Made by a program: the position numbers and the translations under genes. Below the pieces are notes generated by a model. It did not search any database. It worked only from the letters and a program-made list of their open reading frames with translations, and had not been told where the DNA came from. A stretch of DNA of 32,162 nt, taken from assembly GCA_016223045.1 (NCBI GenBank), contig JACRPT010000007.1:1-32162 (forward strand), read 5' to 3'. Of the stretch, positions 7,255 to 15,462 are shown piece by piece. This stretch comes from Candidatus Eiseniibacteriota bacterium (lineage in GTDB: Bacteria; Eisenbacteria; RBG-16-71-46). Position 1 is the stretch's first letter, and each line of letters opens with the position of its first letter.

Positions 7255-9459
7255 ATGCGCTCCATTCCCCGACTGCTGTGGTCCCTCGCGCCCGCGTCCC
7301 TGATCCTGGCGCTCGCCCTGCCGCCCGCGCCGCCTGCTCGCGCCGCTGAACCGGCCGCGCCCGCGCGCATCACCGGCTTCCGCGCGGCGGAGGTCGAGGC
7401 GGAGCGCGCGCGCGAGGCGGCGGCGTGCGCGGTGCCGAAGGCCGATTCGCTCCGCCGCCACCTCAGGATCCTCACCGCCGAGCCGCACGTCGCGGGCACG
7501 CCGGCCGACCGCGCCACCGCCGAGTACGTGCGCGACCGGCTGGCGGCGTGGGGCTGGGAGGCGAAGATCGAGGCCATCCCGGTGTGGCTCAACTACCCGA
7601 AGCTCTCGCGCCTCGAGCTGGTCGAGCCGACGCGCGAGCCGCTCGCGGTGCGCGAGCGCGGCGTGGCGTGGGACAAGGACGCCTACGACGGACGCGCGTT
7701 CGACGCGTTCCACGGCTACGGCGCCGCCGGCGACGTCACCGCGCCGGTGGTGTACGCGAACTACGGCGACGTGGACGACCTGAAGAAGCTCGCCGAGCTC
7801 GGCATCGAGGTGAAGGGCCGGATCGTGCTGGTGCGCTACGGCAAGATCTTCCGCGGGCTCAAGGTCAGGAACGCCGAGCGCGCGGGGGCGGCGGGGGTGG
7901 TCATCTACAGCGACCCGCTCGACGACGGCTACGACAGGGCCGATCCGTACCCGCGCGGCCAGGCGCGCCCCGAGGACGCGATCCAGCGCGGCAGCGTGCA
8001 GTTCCTCTCCGAGGGTCCGGGCGACCCGACCACGCCGGGCTGGGCGTCGCGCGAGGGCGGCAGGCGGCTCGCGGGCGCGCAGGCGGCGGGCGTGCCGCGG
8101 ATCCCGTCGCTGCCGATCGCCTACGGCGAGGCGCAGAAGATCCTGCTCGCGCTCGAAGGCCCGGTGGTGCCCGCGGGCTGGCAGGGCGGGCTCGCGTTCA
8201 CCTATCACGTCGGGCCGGGCCCGGCGAAGCTCCACCTGGAGACCGCGCAGGACTACGCGGTGCGCCCGATCTGGGACGTGGTCGCGACGCTGAAGGGCCG
8301 CGAAGCGCCCGACCAGTGGGTGATCTGCGGGAACCACCGCGACGCCTGGACCTTCGGCGCGGTGGACCCCAACAGCGGCACCATCGCCATGCTCGAGATG
8401 GCGCGCGCTCTCGGCGAGCTGGCGAAGACCGGCTGGCGCCCGCGCCGCACGCTCATGCTGTGCTCGTGGGATGGCGAGGAGTACGGCCTGCTCGGCTCGA
8501 CCGAGTGGGCCGAGGCGCACGCCGACGAGCTGGGGGAGAAGGCGGTGGCCTACGTCAACGTGGATGCCGCAGTCTCGGGGAAGGAGTTCGGCGCCGGCGG
8601 CAGCCACGCGCTGCGCGACCTGCTCGCCGAATCGCTCGGCGAGGTCGCCGACCCGGGCCTGGGCGCGCCGCTCCAGAAGAGCTGGAGCGACCGCCTGTTC
8701 ACCGCGCAGCGCGCCGACTGGGCGCGCCGCAACCGCGAGCGGCGCTGGCGCGGTGAGCCCGAGCGGCCGTTCGAGCCGGACCTCTCGCCGCTCGGCAGCG
8801 GCTCCGACTACACGGCGTTCGAGGACCACCTCGGCATCCCGTCGCTCAACCTGGGGTTCGACGGGCTGCACGGCACCTACCACGCGATCTACGACGACTT
8901 CGAGTTCATGGACCGCGTGGTGGACCCCGGCTATCCGTACCACCTGGCGCTCACCCGCGTGTGGACGCGCGTGGCGCTGCGGCTCGCCGAGGCCGAGGCG
9001 CTGCCGCTGCGCTTCTCGAATACCGCGCAGTTCGTCCAGGACGAGCTGCAGGCGATCGAGGAGCGGATGGACGACGCGAACGTGGGTGTGACCGACTCGA
9101 CCAGGCTGCTGCGCGCGGACCTGCGACCCGCACGGGCTGCTGCGGCTCATCTGCGCGAGGCGGCGCGCGCGTTCGAGCAGCGCGCCGACGCCGCGCTGGC
9201 GGGCGGCGGGAGCCTCGCGACGATCAACGCCGCGCTGATGGCGGCCGAACGCGAGCTGCTGGGCGCCGGGCTGCCGGGGCGGGCGTGGTTCCGCAACGAG
9301 CTCTACGCGCCGGGGCTCAACACCGGCTACGCCGCGGTGCCGCTGCCCCGGCTCGGCCAGGCGGTGCTCGACCGGGATCCGGTCGCGCTCGCCGCGGGCG
9401 TGGCGCCGATCGCGCAGGCGCTCGAGCGCGCGGCGGCGGCGCTGGAGCAGGCGAAGTAG
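7255..9459 (+). CDS. Exported M28 zinc peptidase, glutamate carboxypeptidase II type
   Basis: This 734-residue protein has a signal peptide (about 1-31, ending ARA) and the full glutamate carboxypeptidase II/transferrin-receptor layout: a split peptidase domain, a protease-associated insert (about 160-330, KGRIVLVRYGKIFRGLKVRN) and a C-terminal helical dimerisation domain. The di-zinc ligands are all present: H361 (GNHRDAW), D371 (AVDPNSGT), E408/E409 (WDGEEYGLLGSTEW, with E408 the expected base), D437 (VNVDAAVSG) and H543 (TYHAIYDDFE). It should remove C-terminal residues from peptides outside the inner membrane. AGGAGG lies five bases before the ATG. It starts 41 bases after the SbcC-like gene and may be read through from it, although no functional link is evident. 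Confidence 0.92.
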   Translation: MRSIPRLLWSLAPASLILALALPPAPPARAAEPAAPARITGFRAAEVEAERAREAAACAVPKADSLRRHLRILTAEPHVAGTPADRATAEYVRDRLAAWGWEAKIEAIPVWLNYPKLSRLELVEPTREPLAVRERGVAWDKDAYDGRAFDAFHGYGAAGDVTAPVVYANYGDVDDLKKLAELGIEVKGRIVLVRYGKIFRGLKVRNAERAGAAGVVIYSDPLDDGYDRADPYPRGQARPEDAIQRGSVQFLSEGPGDPTTPGWASREGGRRLAGAQAAGVPRIPSLPIAYGEAQKILLALEGPVVPAGWQGGLAFTYHVGPGPAKLHLETAQDYAVRPIWDVVATLKGREAPDQWVICGNHRDAWTFGAVDPNSGTIAMLEMARALGELAKTGWRPRRTLMLCSWDGEEYGLLGSTEWAEAHADELGEKAVAYVNVDAAVSGKEFGAGGSHALRDLLAESLGEVADPGLGAPLQKSWSDRLFTAQRADWARRNRERRWRGEPERPFEPDLSPLGSGSDYTAFEDHLGIPSLNLGFDGLHGTYHAIYDDFEFMDRVVDPGYPYHLALTRVWTRVALRLAEAEALPLRFSNTAQFVQDELQAIEERMDDANVGVTDSTRLLRADLRPARAAAAHLREAARAFEQRADAALAGGGSLATINAALMAAERELLGAGLPGRAWFRNELYAPGLNTGYAAVPLPRLGQAVLDRDPVALAAGVAPIAQALERAAAALEQAK

Positions 9460-9535
9460 GCGGCCGGGGACGCCGGCGGTTGCACGCACTCGCCGCGCGT
9501 GACCCGGGACGGAAGACCGAAGGGAGGACCGCAGC

Positions 9536-9622
9536 GTGGATCCCGGACGGCGGGCGAACGGGCTGCTCCGGTTCACTGCGTCCCGGTGCCCGTCCGCGGT
9601 CCGCGAGGCGGGGCACGCTTGA
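9536..9622 (+). CDS. Possible 28-residue leader ORF overlapping the DUF2079 start
   Basis: A GTG at 9536 is preceded by GGGAGGA at a workable distance and opens 28 codons. The stop TGA (9620-9622) overlaps the proposed TTG start of the next gene (TTGA). The composition (several Arg, two Ala at the end) shows no known leader motif. The arrangement would allow translational coupling, but so short a frame in GC-rich DNA can occur by chance. Confidence 0.25.
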   Translation: MDPGRRANGLLRFTASRCPSAVREAGHA

Positions 9623-11712
9623 GCCGCGAGCATCCCGGCGGCGGGCGCACGCTCCGGCCGGCGGCGAAGCCGCTGTGCCGGCCCGCGCGGCACGACCCGC
9701 CCGCGCCCGCTCGCGCGTCGCGGCTCGAGGCGTTCTGCGCGCGCCGCAGCCGCGCGATCCTGTGGGCGATGATCGCGCTCTATGCGGCCGCCTTCTCCGC
9801 GGTCTGCGCGATCAAGGTCCGCTACTACCTCTACACCGACTTCGACCTCGCGATCTTCGCGCAGGCCACCGACGGCATCCTGCGCGGCACCACCTTCAGC
9901 TCGATCCGCGGCATGAACTGGCTGGGCGACCACTCGTCGCTGATCCTGTTCCTGGTGGCTCCGCTCTACGCGCTGTTCCGCCACCCGCTCACGCTGCTCG
10001 TGGTGCAGAGCGCGGCGCTCGCGCTGGGAGCGCTGCCGGTGGCGTGGCTGGCACGCCGCGAGCTGGGGAGCGCCGCCCTCGCGCTCGGCTTCGCCGCACT
10101 CTACCTGCTCGACCCGGCGGTCGGGTACACCAGCCTCTACGAGTTCCACCCCGAGGTGCTGGCGACCCCCGCGCTGCTGTTCGCGTTCTTCTACCTGCGC
10201 GCCGGCCGGCCCGGGCGCATGGCGCTCGCCGCGGGGGTGGCGCTGCTCTGCAAGGAGGACGTGGCGCTGGTGGCGCTGATGCTCGCACTCTACGCGCTGC
10301 TCCAGCGTCCACGCCAGGTGCGCGCCGCGGCCCTGCTCGGCGGGCTGGCGGCCGCCTCGCTGGCGCTCTCGTTCGGCGTGCTCAAGCGGCTCGGCAGCGG
10401 CGAGGTGGACTACGGCCTGATGTACTCGCAGTGGGGGGCGTCGCCGCGCGCCGTCGTGGCGTCGCTCCTCGCGCACCCGCTGCGTGCGCTGGGCGCCTTC
10501 TTCACCTCGCCGGGCTACTCCTTCGACACGGTCATCAAGCTCCAGTACTACGTGCAGATGCTGCTGCCGCTCGCGTTCCTGCCGCTCGCGAGCCCGCTGA
10601 CGCTCGCCCTCGCGCTGCCGATCGTGGCGGAACACATGCTGTCGTGGCGGCCGCCCCAGCACACGATCCTCTACCACTACGCCGCGCTCGCCACGCCGTT
10701 CTTCGTGGCCGCGGCGGTGCTGGGCTTCCGGCGCGTGGCCGGACTCGCGCGGGCGGGCGCGGTGGAGCACGGCCCGCCGCGGCGCGCGCGCTGGCTCATG
10801 CTGGGGGCGCTGGCCGCGTCGCTCGCGGGCAACCTGATGTTCGGCCCGCTCCTCGGCACGGGGAAGCTCCAGCTGGTGCGCTCTGAGGAGAAGACCGCTC
10901 CCACGTCGCTCGACCGCGCGAGCGCGCGCGTCGCCGACCGTATGGTGGCGGCGGTCGGCAGGAGCGGAGGGATCGAGGCGGGCTTCGAGTTCCTGCTGCG
11001 CTTCACCGGGCGCTCCGACGTCTACTCGCTCCACAACGTGATGCAGGGCAAGCACACGTTCTCGGAGAAACCGTACCCCGTGCCGACCGGCATCGCATCC
11101 GCGCTCGCCGACATGAGCCACTTCCGCCTTCGGCCCTACGCCGACGCCGGCACCAGCCGGCGGCTGCGCGAGCTGCTCCGCGCGAACCGGCTCGGCGTGG
11201 TCGAGGAGGCGGGCGACCTGCTGCGCTTCGCGCGCGACGCGCGCGACACCGTGGACCTGGTCAGCGTCGGGACGTTCACGGCGGCGCGGCCACGTCGCAT
11301 CGTCTTCGACCGTCAGCTCGCTTTCCTGGGCTGCGATCTGGCGGACCCGGTCGCGCACCCGGGCGGCCTGCTGCCGCTCGCCACGTACTGGCGGCGCGTG
11401 ACGTCCACCGACTCGCTGTTCGTCGTGCAGCTCGTCGTGGCCGACGCGTTCGGGAACGCGGTGCTCGAGCACATGCGCTACCTGGGCTACGGGTTCGCGC
11501 CGGTCGCCGACTGGCCCGAAAGCGTCGCGGTCCGCGAGAACTACCGCCTCATCCTGCCCGACCGGATGCGACCCGGGAACTACACGCTCGGCATGCGGGT
11601 GGGGCGGAGGAAGGACCTGGGGCAGAAGCTCTCGGAGGCCGATGACCCCGCGCTCAGGGCGCGCGGGATGTTCGTCGAGCTGGGACGGTTCGAGGTGCGA
11701 CCGGGGCGCTGA
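9619..11712 (+). CDS. DUF2079 polytopic membrane protein
   Basis: About 697 residues. A basic cytoplasmic head of about 45 residues is followed by roughly nine to eleven transmembrane helices. The early segment YYLYTDFDLAIFAQATDGIL, then LGDHSSLILF and later YEFHPEVLATP are the hallmarks of DUF2079, a family related to GT-C glycosyltransferases that use lipid-linked sugar donors; its actual reaction is unproven. From about residue 420 a soluble C-terminal region of roughly 280 residues follows. Its second half (RIVFDRQLAFLGCDL ... PGNYTLGMRVG) looks like a beta-sandwich. The start is uncertain: TTG at 9619 overlaps the stop of a small upstream frame, while the longer GTG at 9499 adds 40 residues that do not look coding. 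The gene ends 19 bases before the IS element. Confidence 0.8.
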   Translation: MSREHPGGGRTLRPAAKPLCRPARHDPPAPARASRLEAFCARRSRAILWAMIALYAAAFSAVCAIKVRYYLYTDFDLAIFAQATDGILRGTTFSSIRGMNWLGDHSSLILFLVAPLYALFRHPLTLLVVQSAALALGALPVAWLARRELGSAALALGFAALYLLDPAVGYTSLYEFHPEVLATPALLFAFFYLRAGRPGRMALAAGVALLCKEDVALVALMLALYALLQRPRQVRAAALLGGLAAASLALSFGVLKRLGSGEVDYGLMYSQWGASPRAVVASLLAHPLRALGAFFTSPGYSFDTVIKLQYYVQMLLPLAFLPLASPLTLALALPIVAEHMLSWRPPQHTILYHYAALATPFFVAAAVLGFRRVAGLARAGAVEHGPPRRARWLMLGALAASLAGNLMFGPLLGTGKLQLVRSEEKTAPTSLDRASARVADRMVAAVGRSGGIEAGFEFLLRFTGRSDVYSLHNVMQGKHTFSEKPYPVPTGIASALADMSHFRLRPYADAGTSRRLRELLRANRLGVVEEAGDLLRFARDARDTVDLVSVGTFTAARPRRIVFDRQLAFLGCDLADPVAHPGGLLPLATYWRRVTSTDSLFVVQLVVADAFGNAVLEHMRYLGYGFAPVADWPESVAVRENYRLILPDRMRPGNYTLGMRVGRRKDLGQKLSEADDPALRARGMFVELGRFEVRPGR

Positions 11713-11731
11713 CCGAGCGGGCGGTTCAGAC

Positions 11732-11745
11732 AGTATGGAACGACC
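11732..11745 (+). repeat. Left inverted repeat of the IS element
   Basis: AGTATGGAACGACC matches the reverse complement of 13289-13302 over all 14 bases. The bases beyond (C outside, GG inside) do not continue the match. Confidence 0.9.
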
Positions 11746-11762
11746 GGCCTGCGGTCGTATGG

Positions 11763-11789
11763 TCGTGCTCTCGCGAACGAGAGGCACGA
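11763..11789 (+). repeat. Hairpin in the left non-coding part of the IS
   Basis: TCGTGC-TCTCG pairs with CGAGA-(G)-GCACGA around the loop CGAA, with one bulged G. A second hairpin (TGGCGG-GGACG-CCGCCA) follows shortly. Together they could fold the transposase leader or belong to a recombination-end structure. Confidence 0.5.
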
Positions 11790-11867
11790 TGGTGGCGGGG
11801 ACGCCGCCACACACGATCGCGGGTTAGCACCTCGCGGCGCCAGAGCCGCATACGAAGGAGGCCGGTC

Positions 11868-12986
11868 GTGGACCCGAAGGGTATCACCTGGGTGGGCCTG
11901 GACACACACCAGAACTCGAACAAGGTGGCGGCGTTCTTCCCGGAGCGCCCCGAGCCGGTCGAGTGGCAGGAAGCGACCACGGTCGAGGCGGTCCGGCGGC
12001 TGGCGCGCAAGCTGCGGCGCGAGGCCCCGGGCGAGGTGCGGTGCTGCTACGAGGCGGGGCCGACCGGCTACGCGCTGCAGCGGCAGCTCCGGGCGGAGGG
12101 CATCGCCTGCACGGTGGTGGCGCCCTCGCTGACCCCGGTCAAACCCGGGGTGCGGATCAAGACCGATCGGCGTGATGCCCGCAAGCTGGCCGAGCTGTTC
12201 CGCGCCGGGCTGCTGACCGAGGTGCATCCGCCGAGCGAGAGCGACGAGGCGCTGCGCGACCTGTGCCGCTGCCGGGATGACGTGCGGGTCGACCTGCTGC
12301 GCGCGCGCCACCGGCTGAGCAAGTTCCTGCTGCGGCGCCACTGCCTCTACCGCGAGACCCAGCATCACTGGGGCACCCGCCACCTGGCCTGGCTCGAGCA
12401 ACTGCGCTTCGACGACCCGATCAGCCAGGCCACCTTCGACAGCTACTTCCTCGCCATCCAGCAGCTCGACGAGCGGCTGCGCCAGCTCGACGCGCGGCTC
12501 GCCGAGTTCGGAGCGCAGGAGCCGTACCGTGACCCCGTGGCGTGGCTGCGCTGCTTCCGCGGCATCGACACCGTGACCGCGGTGTGCCTGGTCGCCGAGC
12601 TCCACGACTTCCGCCGCTTTCACTCCGCGCGCCAGCTCATGTCCTACGTCGGACTCGTACCGAGCGAACACTCGAGCGGGGAGCGGGAGCGCCGCGGCTC
12701 GATTACCAAAGCCGGCAACGGGCACGTCCGCCGCCTGCTGGTGGAAGCGGCCTGGCATCAGCGACACCGGCCCGCGATCAGTGCCCCGCTGCGACAGCGG
12801 CGCGAGGGACAGCCGGCGCGCGTGCTGGCGATCGCCGACCGCGCCCAGGAGCGACTCGCCGCCCGCTATCGTCGCATGACGCTTCACGGCAAGGTGCATC
12901 CCAAGACCATCGTCGCCATGGCGCGCGAGCTGACCGGCTATCTCTGGGCAGTCCTCCATCCCGCGGCCGTGGCGACGCGGAACTGA
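11868..12986 (+). CDS. IS110-family DEDD transposase/recombinase
   Basis: A 372-residue recombinase. The RuvC-like N-terminal domain shows D12 (VGLDTHQ), E62 (YEAGPTGYAL), and D100/D103 (KTDRRDARKLAEL), the DEDD set. A coiled linker (about 190-215) leads to the C-terminal Transposase_20 domain: FRGIDTVTAVCLVAEL, SYVGLVPSEHSSGE and GSITKAGNGHVRRLL. The SSG serines (about 269-270) are candidates for the catalytic serine known from IS621. In this family the enzyme is guided by a bridge RNA made from the element's non-coding DNA. The GTG start at 11868 is supported by GAAGGAGG six bases upstream. The gene looks intact, so the element may still be active. Confidence 0.95.
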   Translation: MDPKGITWVGLDTHQNSNKVAAFFPERPEPVEWQEATTVEAVRRLARKLRREAPGEVRCCYEAGPTGYALQRQLRAEGIACTVVAPSLTPVKPGVRIKTDRRDARKLAELFRAGLLTEVHPPSESDEALRDLCRCRDDVRVDLLRARHRLSKFLLRRHCLYRETQHHWGTRHLAWLEQLRFDDPISQATFDSYFLAIQQLDERLRQLDARLAEFGAQEPYRDPVAWLRCFRGIDTVTAVCLVAELHDFRRFHSARQLMSYVGLVPSEHSSGERERRGSITKAGNGHVRRLLVEAAWHQRHRPAISAPLRQRREGQPARVLAIADRAQERLAARYRRMTLHGKVHPKTIVAMARELTGYLWAVLHPAAVATRN

Positions 12987-13288
12987 ACTCGAGCAAGCAA
13001 CCCACGTGATGCGAGGTGACGGATGAAGGTCGGCACGATCCGGAGGACGCGCGACTGCGCTGTGCGATACGGACGAAGTCGGTCCCCAACTCGCGATCTC
13101 AGAGAGCGGACCCTCCCGACGGATCACAGTCATGCGGCTCTGGCCGGGACGCCGACGCAACCCGCGAATACTAGCGTGACTCGTCGTCGAAGCGCCCGAC
13201 CTTCTCCGTCCCTCGGCCTGGCAGGCCCAACACTGCGGCCACTTCCCGGAGGAAGTGGCCGCCTGGAGAGAAAAGTGCCTTGACGTAG
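12987..13288 (+). ncRNA. Candidate bridge RNA (seekRNA) region of the IS element
   Basis: About 300 bases between the transposase stop and the right inverted repeat hold no convincing gene (the 86-codon frame at 13023 has no family features). In IS1111-type elements the guide RNA is encoded in this position, downstream of the transposase. The region contains several short pairings and ends in a perfect 12-bp hairpin (13235-13262). I could not align donor and target loops by eye, so the call rests on position, length and structure. Confidence 0.5.
13235..13262 (+). terminator. 12-bp perfect hairpin near the IS right end
   Basis: GCGGCCACTTCC and GGAAGTGGCCGC pair perfectly around the loop CGGA. 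A smaller hairpin (GGCCT-GGC-AGGCC) lies just upstream. It could end the transposase or guide transcript, or be a stem of the guide RNA itself; no clear T-tract follows. Confidence 0.5.
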
Positions 13289-13302
13289 GGTCGTTCCATA
13301 CT
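13289..13302 (-). repeat. Right inverted repeat of the IS element
   Basis: GGTCGTTCCATACT is the exact reverse complement of 11732-11745. Its last two bases supply two of the three bases of the stop codon (TAG, minus strand 13303-13301) of the adjacent secreted-protein gene. Confidence 0.9.
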
Positions 13303-15358
13303 AGAGCGTGAGCGCGTGGCTCCCGGCGCCGAGCGTGCCGACCTCGCGCGAGAGGACGCGCCGGCCCGCGAGGTCGAACAGCTCGAGCGTGGCGGACCCG
13401 GACCCGGACCCGGACCCGGACCCGGACCCGGACCCACCTCTGGTGGGTGCCCCGGTGGGTGCCCCGACCTGCGCGGGGTGCGGGTGCCCCGGTGCCCCGA
13501 CCTGCGCGGGGGCACCCGAAGGAGTCGGGACCGGGTGCCCGGGCGCCCCGACGTCCGGCAGGGTGAACCAGACCACGAGCGCGCCCGACGCCGGATTCGG
13601 CCGCGCGCCGGCCAGCGCGAACGCCGCGCCGTCGGGCACCTCGACCCAGGTCTCGCCGGCGTGCGCCGCGGCGCCGCCCGCGGCGATCGCCAGCCGGTAG
13701 CCGTAGCGCGCTCCCGGCGTCACGTCGCGGTCCTCGTACGCGACCATGCCCGCGCCGTCGGGCAGCGCGCGCGCGACCGCGCTCCACGCGGAACCGGGCG
13801 AGTGGCGCTCGATCACGACCGGAGCGCCGCCGCTCACGTTCCAGCGCAGCAGCACGCGCTCGCGCGTGGCGTCGGCGCTCACCAGCGATGCGAGTGCGGC
13901 GACCACGCCGTTCGAAGTGACGCGCGCGGCATAGATGTCGCCGGCGTTCCCCGCGCGCTGGTCCTGCCACGCCACGATGGCGCCGGCCGCGCCGTCGCTC
14001 ACGATCACCGGCGCGCTCTGGTCGCCGGTCGCGTTGCAGATCGCCGCGCCGTTCGCGGGCCAGCCCGCGACGACGGCGCCCGCGCCGGTCACGTGCTGCG
14101 CGTAGATGTCGGCGCCTGCGCCGCGAGCGTCGCTCCACGCCACCACCGCGCCCCCGCTGCCGTCCGCGACCGCGACCGGCTCGAGCTGGTCGCCCGCCGC
14201 GTCGCACAGCGCGGCGCCGTTCGCGGGCCAGCCGGCCGCGATGGTCCCGCCGCCCTGCACGTGCTGGGCGACGATGTCGGCGCCGCCGCCGCGCAGGTCG
14301 CTCCACGCCACGAGCGCGCCGCCCGCGAGATCGCGGACCGCGACCGGGTGCGCGTCGCCCACGGCCGCGGTCGAGAGCGGCACGCCGTCCGCGGTCCAGC
14401 CGGGGTAGAGCGCGCCCGCGTCGGTGACGCGCACGGCGTAGATCCCGGGCGACACGGCGCGCGCGTCGAGCCACGCCGCCACCGCGCCGCTCGCTCCGTC
14501 CGCCGCCAGCGCCAGGTGGTTCTGGTCGCCCGCGCGCGTGCACAGCGGCACCCCGGTGGCGAGCCAGCCCGCGGCGATGGTCCCGGCGCCGGTCACGTGC
14601 TGGGCGTAGAGGTCGGCCTCGGTCCCCGCGCCGCCATCGCGGAAGTCGCGCCAGGCGACGATTGCGCCGTTAGCCTCGTCGGAGATGAGCACCGGGTCGG
14701 TCTGGTCGCCGGATGCGCTGCCCGCGGCGCGGCCGTTGATTGGCCATCCCGGCAGCAGGTCGCCGCGGGAGTCGAAGCGCACCAGGTAGACCTTCACCAC
14801 CGAGCCGGCGCGGTAGTCGGCCCACGCCACGATCGCGCCGCCCGAGCCGTCCGGCACCACCGATGGCGCGAACTGGTCGCCGGGGGCGTTGCAGACGGCG
14901 AGTCCGTCGGCGGGCCAGCCCGGCGCAGCCGCGCCCGAGGCGAGCAGGTGCTGCAGGTAGATGTCAGGCAGCCCGTCGCGCGGGTCCGACCAGGCGATGA
15001 AGGCGCCGCCCGCGGCGTCGCTGGCGATCGCCGGCTGCGTCTGCTCGCCGGCCGCGCCACAGACCGCCATGCCGTTCACGGGCCAGCCCGCGACGCGCTG
15101 CCCGAGGCCGTCCAGACGCGCGAGATAGAGGTCGTAGTCCACGCCGCCGCGCAGGTCCTTCCAGCCCACCAGCGCGCCGCCCGCGCCGTCGGCGGCCACG
15201 AACGGCGCGCGCTGGATGAAGAACGCGTCGCTGACGACCGGCACCCCGTTCGCGGTCCACGCGGTGTCGGCCGTCGCCGCCGCGCGGGCGTTGGGAGCGA
15301 GCGCGGCGGAGAGCGCGAGCGCAAGGACTGGCGCAGCGATGGCGCAGTATTGACGCAT
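13301..15358 (-). CDS. Secreted propeller-repeat protein with FlgD-type tail, cut short by the IS
   Basis: About 685 residues: a signal peptide (about 1-27), then eight tandem repeats of about 55-60 residues with the core DGxGGAIVAWxDxRxG..DIYAQHV and ending GWPxNGxAxCxAxGDQ. These probably form an eight-bladed propeller. A fibronectin-like segment follows (VLLRWNVSGGAPVVIERHSP), then an FlgD-type Ig-like domain (RPNPASGALVVWFTLP ... LELFDLAGRRV). That last domain is interrupted by a low-complexity insert rich in GAP/GHP and a Gly-Ser run. The protein stops at SHALTL, about 25 residues before such domains normally end (compare the intact tail of 17326-19575). The stop TAG is formed at the IS boundary. 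FlgD-type tails are thought to serve in sorting or anchoring, so secretion may be impaired. Start ATG 15358 has GGAG six bases upstream. Confidence 0.85.
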   Translation of the reverse strand: MRQYCAIAAPVLALALSAALAPNARAAATADTAWTANGVPVVSDAFFIQRAPFVAADGAGGALVGWKDLRGGVDYDLYLARLDGLGQRVAGWPVNGMAVCGAAGEQTQPAIASDAAGGAFIAWSDPRDGLPDIYLQHLLASGAAAPGWPADGLAVCNAPGDQFAPSVVPDGSGGAIVAWADYRAGSVVKVYLVRFDSRGDLLPGWPINGRAAGSASGDQTDPVLISDEANGAIVAWRDFRDGGAGTEADLYAQHVTGAGTIAAGWLATGVPLCTRAGDQNHLALAADGASGAVAAWLDARAVSPGIYAVRVTDAGALYPGWTADGVPLSTAAVGDAHPVAVRDLAGGALVAWSDLRGGGADIVAQHVQGGGTIAAGWPANGAALCDAAGDQLEPVAVADGSGGAVVAWSDARGAGADIYAQHVTGAGAVVAGWPANGAAICNATGDQSAPVIVSDGAAGAIVAWQDQRAGNAGDIYAARVTSNGVVAALASLVSADATRERVLLRWNVSGGAPVVIERHSPGSAWSAVARALPDGAGMVAYEDRDVTPGARYGYRLAIAAGGAAAHAGETWVEVPDGAAFALAGARPNPASGALVVWFTLPDVGAPGHPVPTPSGAPAQVGAPGHPHPAQVGAPTGAPTRGGSGSGSGSGSGSGSATLELFDLAGRRVLSREVGTLGAGSHALTL
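13394..13435. repeat. Hexanucleotide repeat (GGACCC)x7
   Basis: Seven perfect copies of GGACCC within the secreted-protein gene, read on the minus strand as a (Gly-Ser)7 run. Length changes would keep the frame. It is followed (13440-13510) by imperfect repeats in which GGTGCCCCGACCTGCGCGGG occurs twice. Confidence 0.9.
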
Positions 15359-15462
15359 GGGGAGCTCCGGGGCCGGGGGAGATGCGCGACGATGATACGA
15401 CACGGCTCGCCCGGCGCGGAACGGCGATGCGCCGGCGCCGCGTCGAGCTGGAGTGCCTGCGC

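Larger units (their letters stand above)
11732..13302 (+). mobile_element. IS110-family insertion sequence, IS1111-like
   Basis: A complete element of about 1.57 kb bounded by 14-bp inverted repeats (AGTATGGAACGACC at the left, its exact complement at the right). It contains one DEDD transposase gene, about 120 bases of left non-coding DNA with small hairpins, and about 300 bases of right non-coding DNA with a strong hairpin. Inverted repeats near the ends and a long right non-coding part fit the IS1111 subgroup; typical IS110 members lack such repeats. IS1111-type termini often extend a few bases beyond the repeats, so the exact ends are uncertain. No target duplication is expected or seen. 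The right end overlaps the last codon of the neighbouring secreted-protein gene. Confidence 0.88.

Noticed and set aside
7126-11814. 1562-residue minus-strand ORF
   Set aside because: It is the antisense shadow of the M28 and DUF2079 genes. Its composition (His, Arg, Ala, Glu without domains) is typical of antisense frames in GC-rich DNA.
13394-13510. CRISPR-like array
   Set aside because: The repeats are contiguous 6-bp units and short imperfect GC repeats inside a coding sequence, with no spacers and no cas genes.
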